Part shown: piece by piece, positions 1 to 6,871 of the stretch
Layout of the letters: each line of letters begins with the position of its first letter
Numbering within the stretch: position 1 is the first letter of the stretch
Assembly: GCA_046734415.1 (NCBI GenBank)
Contig: JBKPRD010000365.1
Coordinates: 1-15,500, forward strand
Origin: DATBLE01 sp046734415
GTDB lineage: Bacteria; Actinomycetota; Thermoleophilia; Gaiellales; Gaiellaceae
DNA length: 15,500 nt
Reading direction: 5' to 3'
Notes under the pieces: generated by a model
The model's database searches: none
What the model saw: the letters and a program-made list of their open reading frames with translations, nothing else
What the model was told of the DNA's origin: nothing
Made by a program: the position numbers and the translations under genes

Positions 1-74
1 CCCGCGCCACGCGAGCCACCGTCGGGAGTCGTGAAGCTTGCGGCCAGGATCTTGCGTGCTGATTCCTGCTGCAT
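1..74 (-). CDS. Unidentified protein, N-terminal 24 codons only (partial)
   Basis: An ATG at 74 on the minus strand opens a frame with no stop up to the window edge. It is preceded by a strong GGAGGAGG Shine-Dalgarno run about 5 nt upstream, one of the few clear ribosome binding sites in this window, which supports a real start. The visible N-terminus begins MQQESARKILAASFTTPDGG and is neither a signal peptide nor a membrane segment. Too little is present to assign a family. Confidence 0.6.
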   Translation of the reverse strand, partial: MQQESARKILAASFTTPDGGSRGA

Positions 75-206
75 CGTGCCTCCTCCGTCAGTGGACGAGA
101 TGATCGGTGCGACTCTACCTCCCGGACGCCGTCGGCTCCGACTCCGGCGGGGGACTCAGATCTGGAGGGAGAGGAGAGTCGGCGTTCGCCGTTGACCGCT
201 CGGCTC
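75..206. other. Intergenic spacer, no gene seen
   Basis: Gap between the partial gene at the left edge and the stop of the VOC gene. It holds the ribosome binding site of the left-hand gene. I see no convincing ORF, tRNA or T-tailed hairpin in the rest. Confidence 0.5.
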
Positions 207-644
207 TCACCAGGGCTCGACTGTTACGCCACCCCAGTCCTCGGGTTCGACATCGCGCACCGTCTGGGTCAGCTCCCAGCGGTGACCGCCGATGTCCTCG
301 AGGACGCCTGAGCGCTCCCCGTACTCGTACGTTGTCAACTGCTCGACGACGTGCGCCCCGTGCTCCTGCGCGCGGGCGAACGCCGCATCGACGTCGAGGA
401 CGCGAACCTTGAGTATGTGAGTTATCCCGTCGCCCGTCGGTGCTCTCCGATCCACGCCGCCCTCGTCGGTGACAACTACGGCTCCGTCAGATCCGACGCG
501 CAACTGGGCCCGATGCGAATCACCAATCCGCACACGCTCCCCAAACCCGAATGCGGCCTCCAACCACGCTACCGCCGCACGTACGTCGGGGTAGACAAGC
601 ACCGGAGTCACGGTGACAGGGGGTGCAGAGCGATTCGTCAACAC
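207..644 (-). CDS. VOC-family (glyoxalase/bleomycin-resistance/PhnB-like) protein
   Basis: A 145-residue protein of the vicinal oxygen chelate fold, a cytoplasmic family that includes glyoxalases, dioxygenases and drug-binding proteins; the substrate cannot be told from sequence. A first beta-alpha-beta module spans residues 12-60 (TPVLVYPDVRAAVAWLEAAF) and a second spans 75-128, ending in the characteristic DIGGHRWEL segment. His44 and Glu124 are at places where VOC enzymes often carry metal ligands. The C-terminal DVEPEDWGG is typical of a common bacterial subgroup. The GTG start has no Shine-Dalgarno but has TACCGT exactly 7 nt upstream, the arrangement seen at other genes here, so a leaderless mRNA is likely. 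The family is confident; the specific activity is unknown. Confidence 0.85.
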   Translation of the reverse strand: MLTNRSAPPVTVTPVLVYPDVRAAVAWLEAAFGFGERVRIGDSHRAQLRVGSDGAVVVTDEGGVDRRAPTGDGITHILKVRVLDVDAAFARAQEHGAHVVEQLTTYEYGERSGVLEDIGGHRWELTQTVRDVEPEDWGGVTVEPW

Positions 645-651
645 GGCCGAG

Positions 652-657
652 ACGGTA
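652..657 (-). promoter_or_regulatory. -10 box for leaderless VOC gene
   Basis: TACCGT on the minus strand is followed by 7 nt and then the GTG start at 644. No good -35 hexamer was seen at 17-18 nt. The spacing predicts transcription starting at or next to the start codon. Confidence 0.5.
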
Positions 658-731
658 TCAATGTCGACGGTGTGACCAGAGCAGCGCGAGGCAACCTCCG
701 GGAGGGGCGCCCCGTCTCGCTCACGGCGCTC

Positions 732-759
732 GGCGGGGCGGGAACTCCCTGCCCCCGCC
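732..759 (-). other. Strong GC hairpin downstream of tRNA-Arg
   Basis: GGCGGGGC at 732-739 pairs with GCCCCCGCC at 751-759 with one bulge, and the intervening segment can itself fold as GGG-AACT-CCC. It lies about 60 nt beyond the tRNA-Arg 3' end. There is no T-tract on either side, so it is terminator-like only in the broad sense. Confidence 0.4.
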
Positions 760-777
760 CGCGCAGCGCCGGCAACG

Positions 778-798
778 CGCCCCCACCGGGATTCGAAT
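778..798 (-). pseudogene. tRNA 3'-end remnant (T-loop, half T-stem, acceptor)
   Basis: Read on the minus strand this is TTCGAAT (T-loop), CCCGG (3' half of a T-stem) and TGGGGGC (3' acceptor strand). The upstream bases CAGTA cannot pair with CCCGG, and no anticodon or D-arm precedes it, so it is not a functional tRNA. It lies about 20 nt after the intact tRNA-Arg and has a different acceptor strand, so it is not a simple copy of that gene. A decayed second tRNA gene or a recombination scar would explain it. Confidence 0.45.
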
Positions 799-819
799 AC
801 TGTGCGGGTTTGCGGGCGA

Positions 820-892
820 TGCGCCTGGGAGGATTCGAACCCCCGACCCGCGGCTTAGAAGGCCGCCGCTCTGTCCCCTGAGCTACAGGCGC
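820..892 (-). tRNA. tRNA-Arg (anticodon TCT)
   Basis: A full cloverleaf is visible: acceptor GCGCCTG/CAGGCGC, D-arm GCTC/GAGC, anticodon stem GCGGC/GCCGC around loop CTTCTAA, and T-arm with loop TTCGAAT, discriminator A. Anticodon TCT reads AGA/AGG arginine codons. The T-stem contains one G-T wobble. CCA is not encoded. A TACGCT -10 box stands 8 nt before the mature 5' end. Confidence 0.95.
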
Positions 893-900
893 GTGCTCGA

Positions 901-906
901 AGCGTA
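901..906 (-). promoter_or_regulatory. -10 box of tRNA-Arg
   Basis: TACGCT on the minus strand stands exactly 8 nt before the mature 5' G of tRNA-Arg. The same spacing is found before tRNA-Pro, so the primary transcript probably begins within a base or two of the mature end. Confidence 0.5.
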
Positions 907-921
907 GCGCCGGCCGGGGAG

Positions 922-1500
922 CTATCTGACGCCGAAGTCGGCCGTCAGGATCGTGACGTCGAGCCCGCCGTACACCCCGGGGGCACCGAGAGCGTGGACG
1001 GCACCGAGGCCGACCTCGCGCCACGCGGGACCGAGCAGGTTCTTCCGGTGGGGCGCACTCCCGAGCCACATCTGGATCGCCTGCTCGGCGGACACCCTCG
1101 GCGAGGCCCACAGCAGGTTCTCCCCCACGCTCCAGAAGCTGCCCGGGACCGGTCGATACCTCGGCTTGATCCTCGACCAGAAGGGCACGCCGTCGAAGCC
1201 TGAGTGGCTGAAGAAACCGTGCTGCGCCATCGACTGCGAGTGCCCGAGCGCGGCCACCGACAGGGCCGGGTTCAGCCTCAGCTCGCTCAGGCCGTTCGTC
1301 TGGCGAAGGTCGTTGATCGCCGCCAGCACCTGGCCCTGAAGGGTCGGCATCGCCGCGATGCGGTAGGACGAGCCGGCGGGTGCCCCGTCATCGTGGGGGC
1401 GAGCGTAGGCGTCCGCGGTGCCGGCGACGAGCGCCGCGGCTACGAAGAGGAGAGCCAGCCTCCGCGCCACACTCAGACTGTCGGGCGAATCGGGCGTCAC
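922..1500 (-). CDS. Secreted CAP/SCP-domain protein
   Basis: A 192-residue exported protein of the CAP superfamily (SCP/PR1-like; bacterial members such as YkwD). The N-terminus has a basic stretch (ARR, 12-14) and a hydrophobic core (15-27) ending near DAYA, a likely Sec signal peptide. The CAP domain runs from about residue 57 to 188 and keeps the family landmarks: NDLRQTNG, His87 in LGHSQSM, FFSHSG (His99), GENLLW (Glu127) and W-x4-PHRKNLL (His151). The histidines and glutamate form the conserved cavity; biochemical activity of bacterial members is poorly known. The GTG at 1500 was chosen because GAGG lies 6 nt upstream; the in-frame GTG at 1470 would give a shorter but still functional signal peptide. 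It begins 23 nt after the transporter stop, so co-transcription is likely. Confidence 0.88.
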   Translation of the reverse strand: MTPDSPDSLSVARRLALLFVAAALVAGTADAYARPHDDGAPAGSSYRIAAMPTLQGQVLAAINDLRQTNGLSELRLNPALSVAALGHSQSMAQHGFFSHSGFDGVPFWSRIKPRYRPVPGSFWSVGENLLWASPRVSAEQAIQMWLGSAPHRKNLLGPAWREVGLGAVHALGAPGVYGGLDVTILTADFGVR

Positions 1501-1523
1501 GGCATGCCTCGAACGAGGGTTCT

Positions 1524-2609
1524 CTAGGGTGGGTTCGTCTCCTGCGGCACCACCGCAGCGGCGAGTCGCTCGCGCCGCTCGCGCTGCCAATCGAGCAGGA
1601 CGACCTGGATCGCGCCCGCGACCGGGATCGCGCCGAGCGCGCCGAGGATGCCGGCGACCTTCGCGCCGATCAGCACCGCGATCAGGACGGCGAGCGGCGA
1701 CAGCTGCACCGTCCGGCTGTAGATCACCGGCTGGAGGAAGTGGTTCTCGATCTGCTGGTAGGCGATGAAGAAGATGAGGACGACGATCCCCGCGGTAACC
1801 GAATGCAGGAAGGCGACCGTGCCGATGATGATCGCGGCGATCGTCGCGCCTGCGAGTGGAATCAGATCGAAGATCGCGACGATGACGCCGAGCGCCACCG
1901 CGAACGGCACGCCGAGAATGAGCAGCACGATCGTCGTCAGCGTCCCGGCGATCACGCTGATCAGCAAGTTGCCGCTCACGTAGCCGCCGACCGTCCGGTA
2001 GACGTCGTACCCGACCCTTCGCCAGCGCAGCTGCGAGTGCTCCGGCAGTAGCCCGTAGAAGCGCTCCATCCAGGCGGGGCCCTCGAGCAGCATGAAGAAG
2101 GTCAGGAACGTGATCGTGATCGTCGCGACCACGAGCGCGATGATGCTCTTCGTGATCGAGATCGCCGTCCCGGTCAGGCCGAGCACCTTCGACGCCCCGC
2201 CGCTGCTGACCGCGTCGCGGACCTTTTCGACGATGTGGTACTTCGTTTCGAGGAACCCGAGCCGGCCCCGGCCCTTCGTCAGGTCGTCCACGTAGCCCGG
2301 CAGTGCCTGCACGAAGTCGTTCACCTGGTTGACGAGCGTGGGGATGAACACGAAGCCGATCCCGACGATCGCGCCGATCGCAACGAGGTAGGTGACGGCG
2401 GCCGCTGCGCCGCGACGCTTGAGCCCGTGGCGCATGAACCACTCGACGGCCGGATTGAGCGCGAGCGCAAGGAAGATCGAGACGAGGATCCACGAGATCA
2501 CCTGCCGCGTGATCGCGAGGATCGAGAGCATCGCCCAGGCGGCGATCACGAGCGCGATCACCGTGAGCACGCTGCGCACGCTGAAGCGGACCACGCGTTC
2601 CTGGCTCAC
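1524..2609 (-). CDS. AI-2E family transporter (PerM/YdiK-like membrane protein)
   Basis: A 361-residue polytopic membrane protein of the AI-2E exporter superfamily, whose members export autoinducer-2 or act as ion/H+ antiporters; the substrate here is unknown. Hydrophobic segments lie around residues 12-32, 38-52, 70-92, 148-176, 210-262, 268-285 and 302-340. Family signatures include ALNPAVEWF (50-58), LEGPAWMERFYGLLPE (175-190), GYVSGNLLIS (209-218), DLIPLAGATIAAI (248-260) and QQIENHFLQPVIYSRTVQLS (285-304). The length matches the family. Start choice is uncertain: GTG at 2609 (MSQERVVRF) has no ribosome binding site, while GTG at 2594 follows AGGA by 4 nt. It heads a probable operon with the CAP protein. 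Confidence 0.88.
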   Translation of the reverse strand: MSQERVVRFSVRSVLTVIALVIAAWAMLSILAITRQVISWILVSIFLALALNPAVEWFMRHGLKRRGAAAAVTYLVAIGAIVGIGFVFIPTLVNQVNDFVQALPGYVDDLTKGRGRLGFLETKYHIVEKVRDAVSSGGASKVLGLTGTAISITKSIIALVVATITITFLTFFMLLEGPAWMERFYGLLPEHSQLRWRRVGYDVYRTVGGYVSGNLLISVIAGTLTTIVLLILGVPFAVALGVIVAIFDLIPLAGATIAAIIIGTVAFLHSVTAGIVVLIFFIAYQQIENHFLQPVIYSRTVQLSPLAVLIAVLIGAKVAGILGALGAIPVAGAIQVVLLDWQRERRERLAAAVVPQETNPP

Positions 2610-2639
2610 CCGGCAAGGATCGCCGCCGGCCCGGACGTT

Positions 2640-2645
2640 TACCGT
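2640..2645 (+). promoter_or_regulatory. Possible -10 box for the small ORF and cyclophilin
   Basis: TACCGT on the plus strand. A transcription start about 7 nt downstream would give a leader of about 19 nt before the ATG at 2672. It lies in the divergent gap with the AI-2E transporter. Confidence 0.25.
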
Positions 2646-2671
2646 GCTGCGGACGGCGACACAGGGCCTGT

Positions 2672-2782
2672 ATGAGCCTGCGGGGTCATGCGCGCCGGAT
2701 CGCCGCGGGGCTCGAGTCGGGCGAACTGGAGGCGACGGCAGGGGCGCTCGAGCCGTTCGCGGAGGAGGTACCGCCCACGTAG
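2672..2782 (+). CDS. Possible small protein (36 aa) upstream of cyclophilin
   Basis: An ATG at 2672 with AGGG 5 nt upstream opens a 36-codon frame ending in TAG 10 nt before the cyclophilin ATG. The product is helix-like, amphipathic and rich in Ala, Glu and Leu: it begins MSLRGHARRIAAGLESGELE and ends FAEEVPPT. No family recognised. The stop codon forms the first three bases of the cyclophilin -10 box. It could be a genuine small protein, a leader peptide, or the remnant of a longer gene. Confidence 0.4.
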   Translation: MSLRGHARRIAAGLESGELEATAGALEPFAEEVPPT

Positions 2783-2785
2783 GCT
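2780..2785 (+). promoter_or_regulatory. -10 box for leaderless cyclophilin gene
   Basis: TAGGCT followed by exactly 7 nt and the ATG at 2793. No convincing Shine-Dalgarno is present, which fits leaderless initiation. Confidence 0.5.
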
Positions 2786-2792
2786 GGCGGGC

Positions 2793-3254
<462 letters not shown>

Positions 3255-3891
3255 CCGCGGCCTCGCCGAAGCGCGATCGCTGCAGAGCCCAGAAACCCGT
3301 CTCGACCGCCGGGCCGATCCCGAGCGCGAAGACGACGGTGCCGACGCCCACGGTTCCGCCGAGAGCCCAGCCGGCGGCGAGCGCGCCGAGCTCGATCGCC
3401 GTCCGCACGACGCCGAGCCGGATCCCGGTTCGTTTGCCGAGCACGACCATCAGCGAGTCGCGCGGCCCGGCGCCGAACCAGGCGCCGATGTAGAGCGCCG
3501 AGCCGAGCCCGACGACGGGCATCGATACGGCGAGGAGCGCGATCCGCACGCCGAGGGGCTGGTTCGAGAGTTCGTCGACCTGGGGAATCGCGGTCAGGGC
3601 CTGGATGAACGCGCCGATCAGAACGGCGTTCGCAACGGTCCCGATGCCGATCTTGGCGCCGAGCCCCCAGGCGATCGCGAGCACGACTGCGCCGACGACG
3701 ATGTTCGCCGCGCCGAAGCTGAGCGGCGTGTGCTTCGCGATCCCCTGGTGGAGCGTGTCCCAGGGCGAAAGCCCGAGCTCCGCCTCGAGCTGCATGACGA
3801 TCGAGGCCGCGAAGAGGAAGAGACCGCCGACGAGGGCCACGCTGCGCGCGGCGAGCCCACCGCGAACGCGAGGCGGCGTGTGCACCGTCCT

Positions 3892-3897
3892 ACGCTA
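3892..3897 (-). promoter_or_regulatory. -10 box for leaderless YczE-like gene
   Basis: TAGCGT on the minus strand, 6 nt before the GTG at 3885. The extended string also reads TACGCT on the plus strand, so the element is nearly symmetric. Confidence 0.45.
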
Positions 3898-3909
3898 GTC
3901 GAGCCATTC

Positions 3910-3927
3910 GGGGCGCTCGGGGCGCTC
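3910..3927. repeat. Tandem 9-bp direct repeat
   Basis: GGGGCGCTC occurs twice head to tail. It lies in the gap upstream of the YczE-like gene; no function is evident. Confidence 0.4.
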
Positions 3928-3979
3928 GAAGCCGGCGGCTGTACTTTCGAGTATCGGTTGACGATCGACTTCTCGAGGC

Positions 3980-4020
3980 ACGACTGGGGAAGGCCATTCC
4001 CTTCAGTCGTTTTCATTTCT
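3980..4020 (+). terminator. Rho-independent-terminator-like hairpin with T-tract on the plus strand
   Basis: ACGACTG (3980-3986) pairs with CAGTCGT (4004-4010), and inside it GGGAA (3987-3991) pairs with TTCCC (3997-4001) around loop GGCCA. The 3' side runs into TTTTCATTT on the plus strand. No plus-strand gene lies immediately upstream; on the minus strand, where it would follow tRNA-Gly, the T-tract is missing. Confidence 0.5.
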
Positions 4021-4060
4021 GACAACCGGCTACTACAGGGACGATCGGACGGAAGGAGAG

Positions 4061-4131
4061 AGCGGGCGGCGGGGATTGAACCCGCGACTGAAGCTTGGAA
4101 GGCTTCCGTGATTCCACTTCACCACGCCCGC
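4061..4131 (-). tRNA. tRNA-Gly (anticodon TCC)
   Basis: Complete cloverleaf: acceptor GCGGGCG/CGCCCGC, D-stem GTGA/TCAC, anticodon stem GAAGC/GCTTC around CTTCCAA, T-arm GCGGG/CCCGC with loop TTCAATC, discriminator T. Anticodon TCC decodes GGA/GGG glycine codons. CCA is not encoded. A TACGCT -10 box lies 14 nt upstream and overlaps the promoter of the divergent CtaG gene. Confidence 0.95.
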
Positions 4132-4144
4132 GGGAAGCACGGTC

Positions 4145-4151
4145 TAGCGTA
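4145..4151. promoter_or_regulatory. Back-to-back -10 boxes for CtaG (plus) and tRNA-Gly (minus)
   Basis: The heptamer TAGCGTA contains TAGCGT on the plus strand, 7 nt before the CtaG GTG at 4158, and TACGCT on the minus strand, 14 nt before the tRNA-Gly 5' end. Both match TAnnnT, so a single short element may drive both divergent transcripts. Confidence 0.5.
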
Positions 4152-4157
4152 CCCGGG

Positions 4158-4919
4158 GTGGACCCCTACCGCTGGTCGTGGGACGCGGACGCGCTCGTCG
4201 TCCTGCCCGCGATGGCGGCGGCGTACCTGATCGCCCTCCAGCGGTTCCCCGCCCCGCGCTGGCGCATCGCCTGCTTCCTCGCTGGCTGCGCGCTGATGCT
4301 CGCCGTCCAGATCGGGCCTGCAGACACCCTCGCCCTCCACTACCTGCTGACGATGCACTTCCTCCAGAACGTCGCGATCGCCGAGTGGGGCCCGCTGCTC
4401 GTCGTCCTCGGCCTCACCCCGCAGATGGCCGGCGAGATCGAGCGAATCCCGGGCGTCCGGACGGTGACGAACCCGCTCCTCGCCCTGCCGATCTGGCTCG
4501 TCACCTACTTCGCCTGGCACGTGCCCTGGGCGTACGACGCCGCTCTTCGTCACCAGTGGACGATCCTCCACGTGGAGCACGCCTGCTACTTCTTCGCCGG
4601 GGTGCTGGTCTGGTGGCCCGTGGTCCACGGCCGCATCTCGAGCGGGGCGAAGGCGCTCTACCTCTTCGGCGCGTTCCTGCTCGCGAGCCCCCTCGGACTG
4701 CTGCTCGCGCTGCTGCCGAACGCGGTCTACGACTTCTACGAGCAGGCGCCCAGGCTCTGGGGCCTCTCACCGCTCTCGGACCAGCAGCTCGCGGGCATTT
4801 CGATGAGCGCCGAGCAGGCGATCGTCTTCTTCGCAGCCTTCGCCCTGTTCGTGCGCCGGTTCCTGCACGAGCAAGAGAGCGCCGACACCTTCCGGGCGCC
4901 GACCGTTCCCCGCGCGTAG
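4158..4919 (+). CDS. CtaG-like cytochrome c oxidase assembly protein (caa3_CtaG family)
   Basis: A 253-residue membrane protein of the caa3-type CtaG family, implicated in assembly of cytochrome caa3 oxidase, probably in copper handling. About seven hydrophobic segments are visible. Conserved histidine-bearing stretches are present: HYLLTMHFLQNVAIAEWGPL (His61, His67), FAWHVPWAYDAALRH (His121) and LHVEHACYFFAGVLVWWPV (His138, His141), plus the late DQQLAGISM loop near residue 208. GTG at 4158 was chosen because TAGCGT stands 7 nt upstream and the protein then begins at the first membrane domain. No oxidase subunit gene is nearby, so it is an orphan here. The stop is 4 bp from the convergent MarR stop. 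Confidence 0.88.
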   Translation: MDPYRWSWDADALVVLPAMAAAYLIALQRFPAPRWRIACFLAGCALMLAVQIGPADTLALHYLLTMHFLQNVAIAEWGPLLVVLGLTPQMAGEIERIPGVRTVTNPLLALPIWLVTYFAWHVPWAYDAALRHQWTILHVEHACYFFAGVLVWWPVVHGRISSGAKALYLFGAFLLASPLGLLLALLPNAVYDFYEQAPRLWGLSPLSDQQLAGISMSAEQAIVFFAAFALFVRRFLHEQESADTFRAPTVPRA

Positions 4920-4923
4920 GCGT

Positions 4924-5313
4924 CTAGGCCGCGTCGCGGTGGATCAGCTCGAGCAGCCGGTGGCGCTCCGGTCCGATCCGCGCAACGGCTCGGGCGAGCC
5001 GCTCCTCGCCTACCTGGGTGAGCTCGAGCCAGAAGACGCGCGCGTCCTGCTCCGACTGGGTGCGCCGGACGAGCCCCGCCGCTTCGGCACGGGTGACGAG
5101 CTCGGTGACGGTGCTCTGCGTCAGCTGCATCCGTTCCGCGAGCTCCGTGACCGTCGAGCGTCCGCCGGGCGTCGTCTTGATCATCAGCAGGAGTAGGAAG
5201 CGACTCGGGGTCAGACCTTCCTCACGCGCGATCCGCTCGCTCGCACGCAGGAACTTGCGCAACGCGCCGCGAAGCTCCGCGGCCTCTCGGAATTCGGCGA
5301 GAGACGGTTCCAT
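4924..5313 (-). CDS. MarR-family transcriptional regulator
   Basis: A 129-residue winged-helix DNA-binding protein of the MarR family, which usually act as dimeric repressors released by small ligands. Helix-turn-helix: TVTELAERMQLTQSTVTELVTRAEAAGLV at about residues 54-82, followed by a wing at 83-98 (RRTQSEQDARVFWLEL) with the Arg/Asp pattern of the family. Flanking helices at 7-31 and 103-127 would form the dimer interface. The ATG at 5313 has AGG 5 nt upstream. The lipoprotein stop is 13 bp upstream, so the two genes are probably one operon. The target genes are not evident. Confidence 0.88.
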   Translation of the reverse strand: MEPSLAEFREAAELRGALRKFLRASERIAREEGLTPSRFLLLLMIKTTPGGRSTVTELAERMQLTQSTVTELVTRAEAAGLVRRTQSEQDARVFWLELTQVGEERLARAVARIGPERHRLLELIHRDAA

Positions 5314-5326
5314 GCATGCCTGTTTC

Positions 5327-5710
5327 CTACTTCAAGCAGTCCTGAATCGTCTGAAGCGCCGTACCGCTCGGATGGGCCTCCCACAGCGCAACCACGTTGT
5401 GGGTCGGCCGCAGGACGTCAGGAAGCCCGATGTTCTTGCCCCTGAACCGCCGATAGGCGCGGACGATCCGCGCCGCCTCCTTGCGATCCTCGGCAAAGGC
5501 AAGCGTGACCTGGTTACCGGTCAGCTTGACGTTGAACGCGCCGCCGAGCGCGGTCGAGGCGACGAAGTCGACCTTGTTGCGGATCTTCAGGCCCGGCTGG
5601 TCGGCAAGGCAGGCGCGGGTCTTGTCCGCGTGGTAGGTGGTCGTGCCGCCGCAGCCCGCGACGAGCAGCGTGGCGGCGAGGACCGCGCAAAGGACGAGTC
5701 CCCCTCTCAC
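5327..5710 (-). CDS. Small putative lipoprotein
   Basis: A 127-residue protein starting with a lipoprotein signal peptide: hydrophobic residues 5-18 and lipobox LVAGC, with Cys20 as the predicted lipidated residue. The mature part begins GGTTTYHADKTRACL and appears to be one small alpha/beta domain of unknown family with three cysteines (Cys20 and two mature cysteines, near residues 35 and 125) that could allow a disulfide. GTG at 5710 was chosen because TAGAAT lies exactly 7 nt upstream and the resulting signal peptide has standard length; a longer frame to 5773 would spoil it. It is followed after 13 bp by the MarR gene. No function is claimed beyond surface localisation. Confidence 0.75.
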   Translation of the reverse strand: MRGGLVLCAVLAATLLVAGCGGTTTYHADKTRACLADQPGLKIRNKVDFVASTALGGAFNVKLTGNQVTLAFAEDRKEAARIVRAYRRFRGKNIGLPDVLRPTHNVVALWEAHPSGTALQTIQDCLK

Positions 5711-5971
5711 GCCGTCGATTCTACGGCGCACCGCGGACTCTGCTCGCGTAGGCACGCCCGCAAATTGCAACAACTTTCGACGGCGCTCCTCTTGCGGCAG
5801 TGTCGGATCCGCCCTACTCTCCTGCTTGCGCCGAGCACGGGGCGCGAGTAGGTCGAAGCCGAGGCGAGCAGCCGGTACGCGGAAGCGGAAGGTCGGTCGG
5901 TTCGGTGGACGAAAGCGACACCCGGCTCGGCGAATTCTTTTGCTCGCAAGCCTCCGCTCCAGCCTCTTTCC
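5711..5971. other. Intergenic region, no supported gene
   Basis: About 260 bp between the lipoprotein promoter and the ProDH stop. It contains the TAGAAT -10 box of the lipoprotein gene at its left edge. A low-complexity minus-strand frame (5707-5949) starts with TTG and has no recognisable sequence. No T-tailed hairpin was found downstream of the ProDH stop. Confidence 0.5.
5718..5723 (-). promoter_or_regulatory. -10 box for leaderless lipoprotein-marR operon
   Basis: TAGAAT on the minus strand, 7 nt before the GTG at 5710. It is the closest match to TATAAT among the start-proximal boxes of this window. Confidence 0.55.
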
Positions 5972-6871
5972 TCATTCCCCCAGCGCGTTCTTCAGGAAGA
6001 AGAGCAGGTTGGCGGGCCGCTCGGCGAGGCGGCGCATGAGGTACGGGAACCAGTCTGGCCCGTACGGCGCGGCGCACAGCACGCGCTGCCCGCGCGCGAC
6101 GAGGTCGAGCTGGAGCTGCGTGCGGACGCCGTAGAGCATCTGCAGCTCCATGCGCTGCGGGCCGGGGTCGAGCGCAAGCGCGTGGTCGATCAGCTTCTCG
6201 TCGTGCGTCGCGACCGCCGTGAAACCGCCGTCCGCGATCGACCGCTCGACGAGGCGTCGGTAGGCGGCGTCGACGTCCGCCTTCTTCGGATAGGCGACGG
6301 TCTCCGGCTCGTTGTAGGCGCCCTTGACGATCCGCACGTTCGGCTTCAGCGGCAGCAGCGACTCGAGGTCCTGCTCGCTCCGGTAGAGGTACGACTGGAG
6401 GACGGTGCCGACGTTGTCGTGGCCGGCCTCGCGCAGGCGGCGATAGATCCGCAGCGTGACGTCGACTTGCGGCGAGTCCTCCATGTCGATCCGAATGAAG
6501 TTCCCCCGCCGGGCGGCCTCGGCGACGAGGTGCTCGACGTTCGCGTAGCCGAGCTCCTCGTCGAGCGTCACGCCGAGGTGGGTGAGCTTGAGCGCGACGT
6601 TCGTCTGCAGACGCTCGGTCTCGATTCGCCGCAGCACCTCCTCGTAGATGCGCACGACCGTGGACGCCTCGGCGGCGTCCCTCACGTGCTCGCCGAGAAG
6701 CGTGGTGTTGGTCCGCAGACCCCGCTCGTTGAGCCTGCGCAGCGTGGCGATGGCCTCGTCCAGCGTCTCGCCGGCGACGAACCGCGAGGCCCCGAGCCGC
6801 ATCCCGTAGTTGCCGACGAAGCGCTGGACGCCCGGACTGTCCGCGGCCGACAGGATCAGCCGGCGGAGCAC
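5972..6871 (-). CDS. Proline dehydrogenase (monofunctional, FAD-dependent)
   Basis: A 299-residue beta/alpha-barrel flavoenzyme that oxidises L-proline (or hydroxyproline) to the pyrroline carboxylate and passes electrons to the respiratory chain; peripheral to the inner membrane. Conserved elements appear in order: NVALKLTHLG (Lys95), NFIRIDMEDS (124-133), LQSYLYRSEQDL (158-169), VRIVKGAYNEPE (179-190), ATHDEKLI (221-228), MELQMLYGVR (241-250), APYGPDWFPYLMRRLAERP (268-286), where Arg280-Arg281 correspond to the pair that binds the substrate carboxylate. Size fits monofunctional ProDH, not PutA. The GTG start follows directly on the TAG of the aldolase gene, with AGGCGG upstream, implying translational coupling. 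No P5C dehydrogenase is in the window. Confidence 0.9.
   Translation of the reverse strand: MLRRLILSAADSPGVQRFVGNYGMRLGASRFVAGETLDEAIATLRRLNERGLRTNTTLLGEHVRDAAEASTVVRIYEEVLRRIETERLQTNVALKLTHLGVTLDEELGYANVEHLVAEAARRGNFIRIDMEDSPQVDVTLRIYRRLREAGHDNVGTVLQSYLYRSEQDLESLLPLKPNVRIVKGAYNEPETVAYPKKADVDAAYRRLVERSIADGGFTAVATHDEKLIDHALALDPGPQRMELQMLYGVRTQLQLDLVARGQRVLCAAPYGPDWFPYLMRRLAERPANLLFFLKNALGE

Noticed and set aside
922..2616. A 564-codon minus-strand frame spanning the transporter and the CAP gene
   Set aside because: Only its last 192 codons show protein-like sequence (CAP); the upstream part is Arg/Asp-rich and out of frame with the AI-2E transporter.
5707..5949. An 80-codon minus-strand frame upstream of the lipoprotein
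   Set aside because: TTG start without a ribosome binding site, Arg/Ser-rich product, and it overlaps the leaderless lipoprotein start in another frame.
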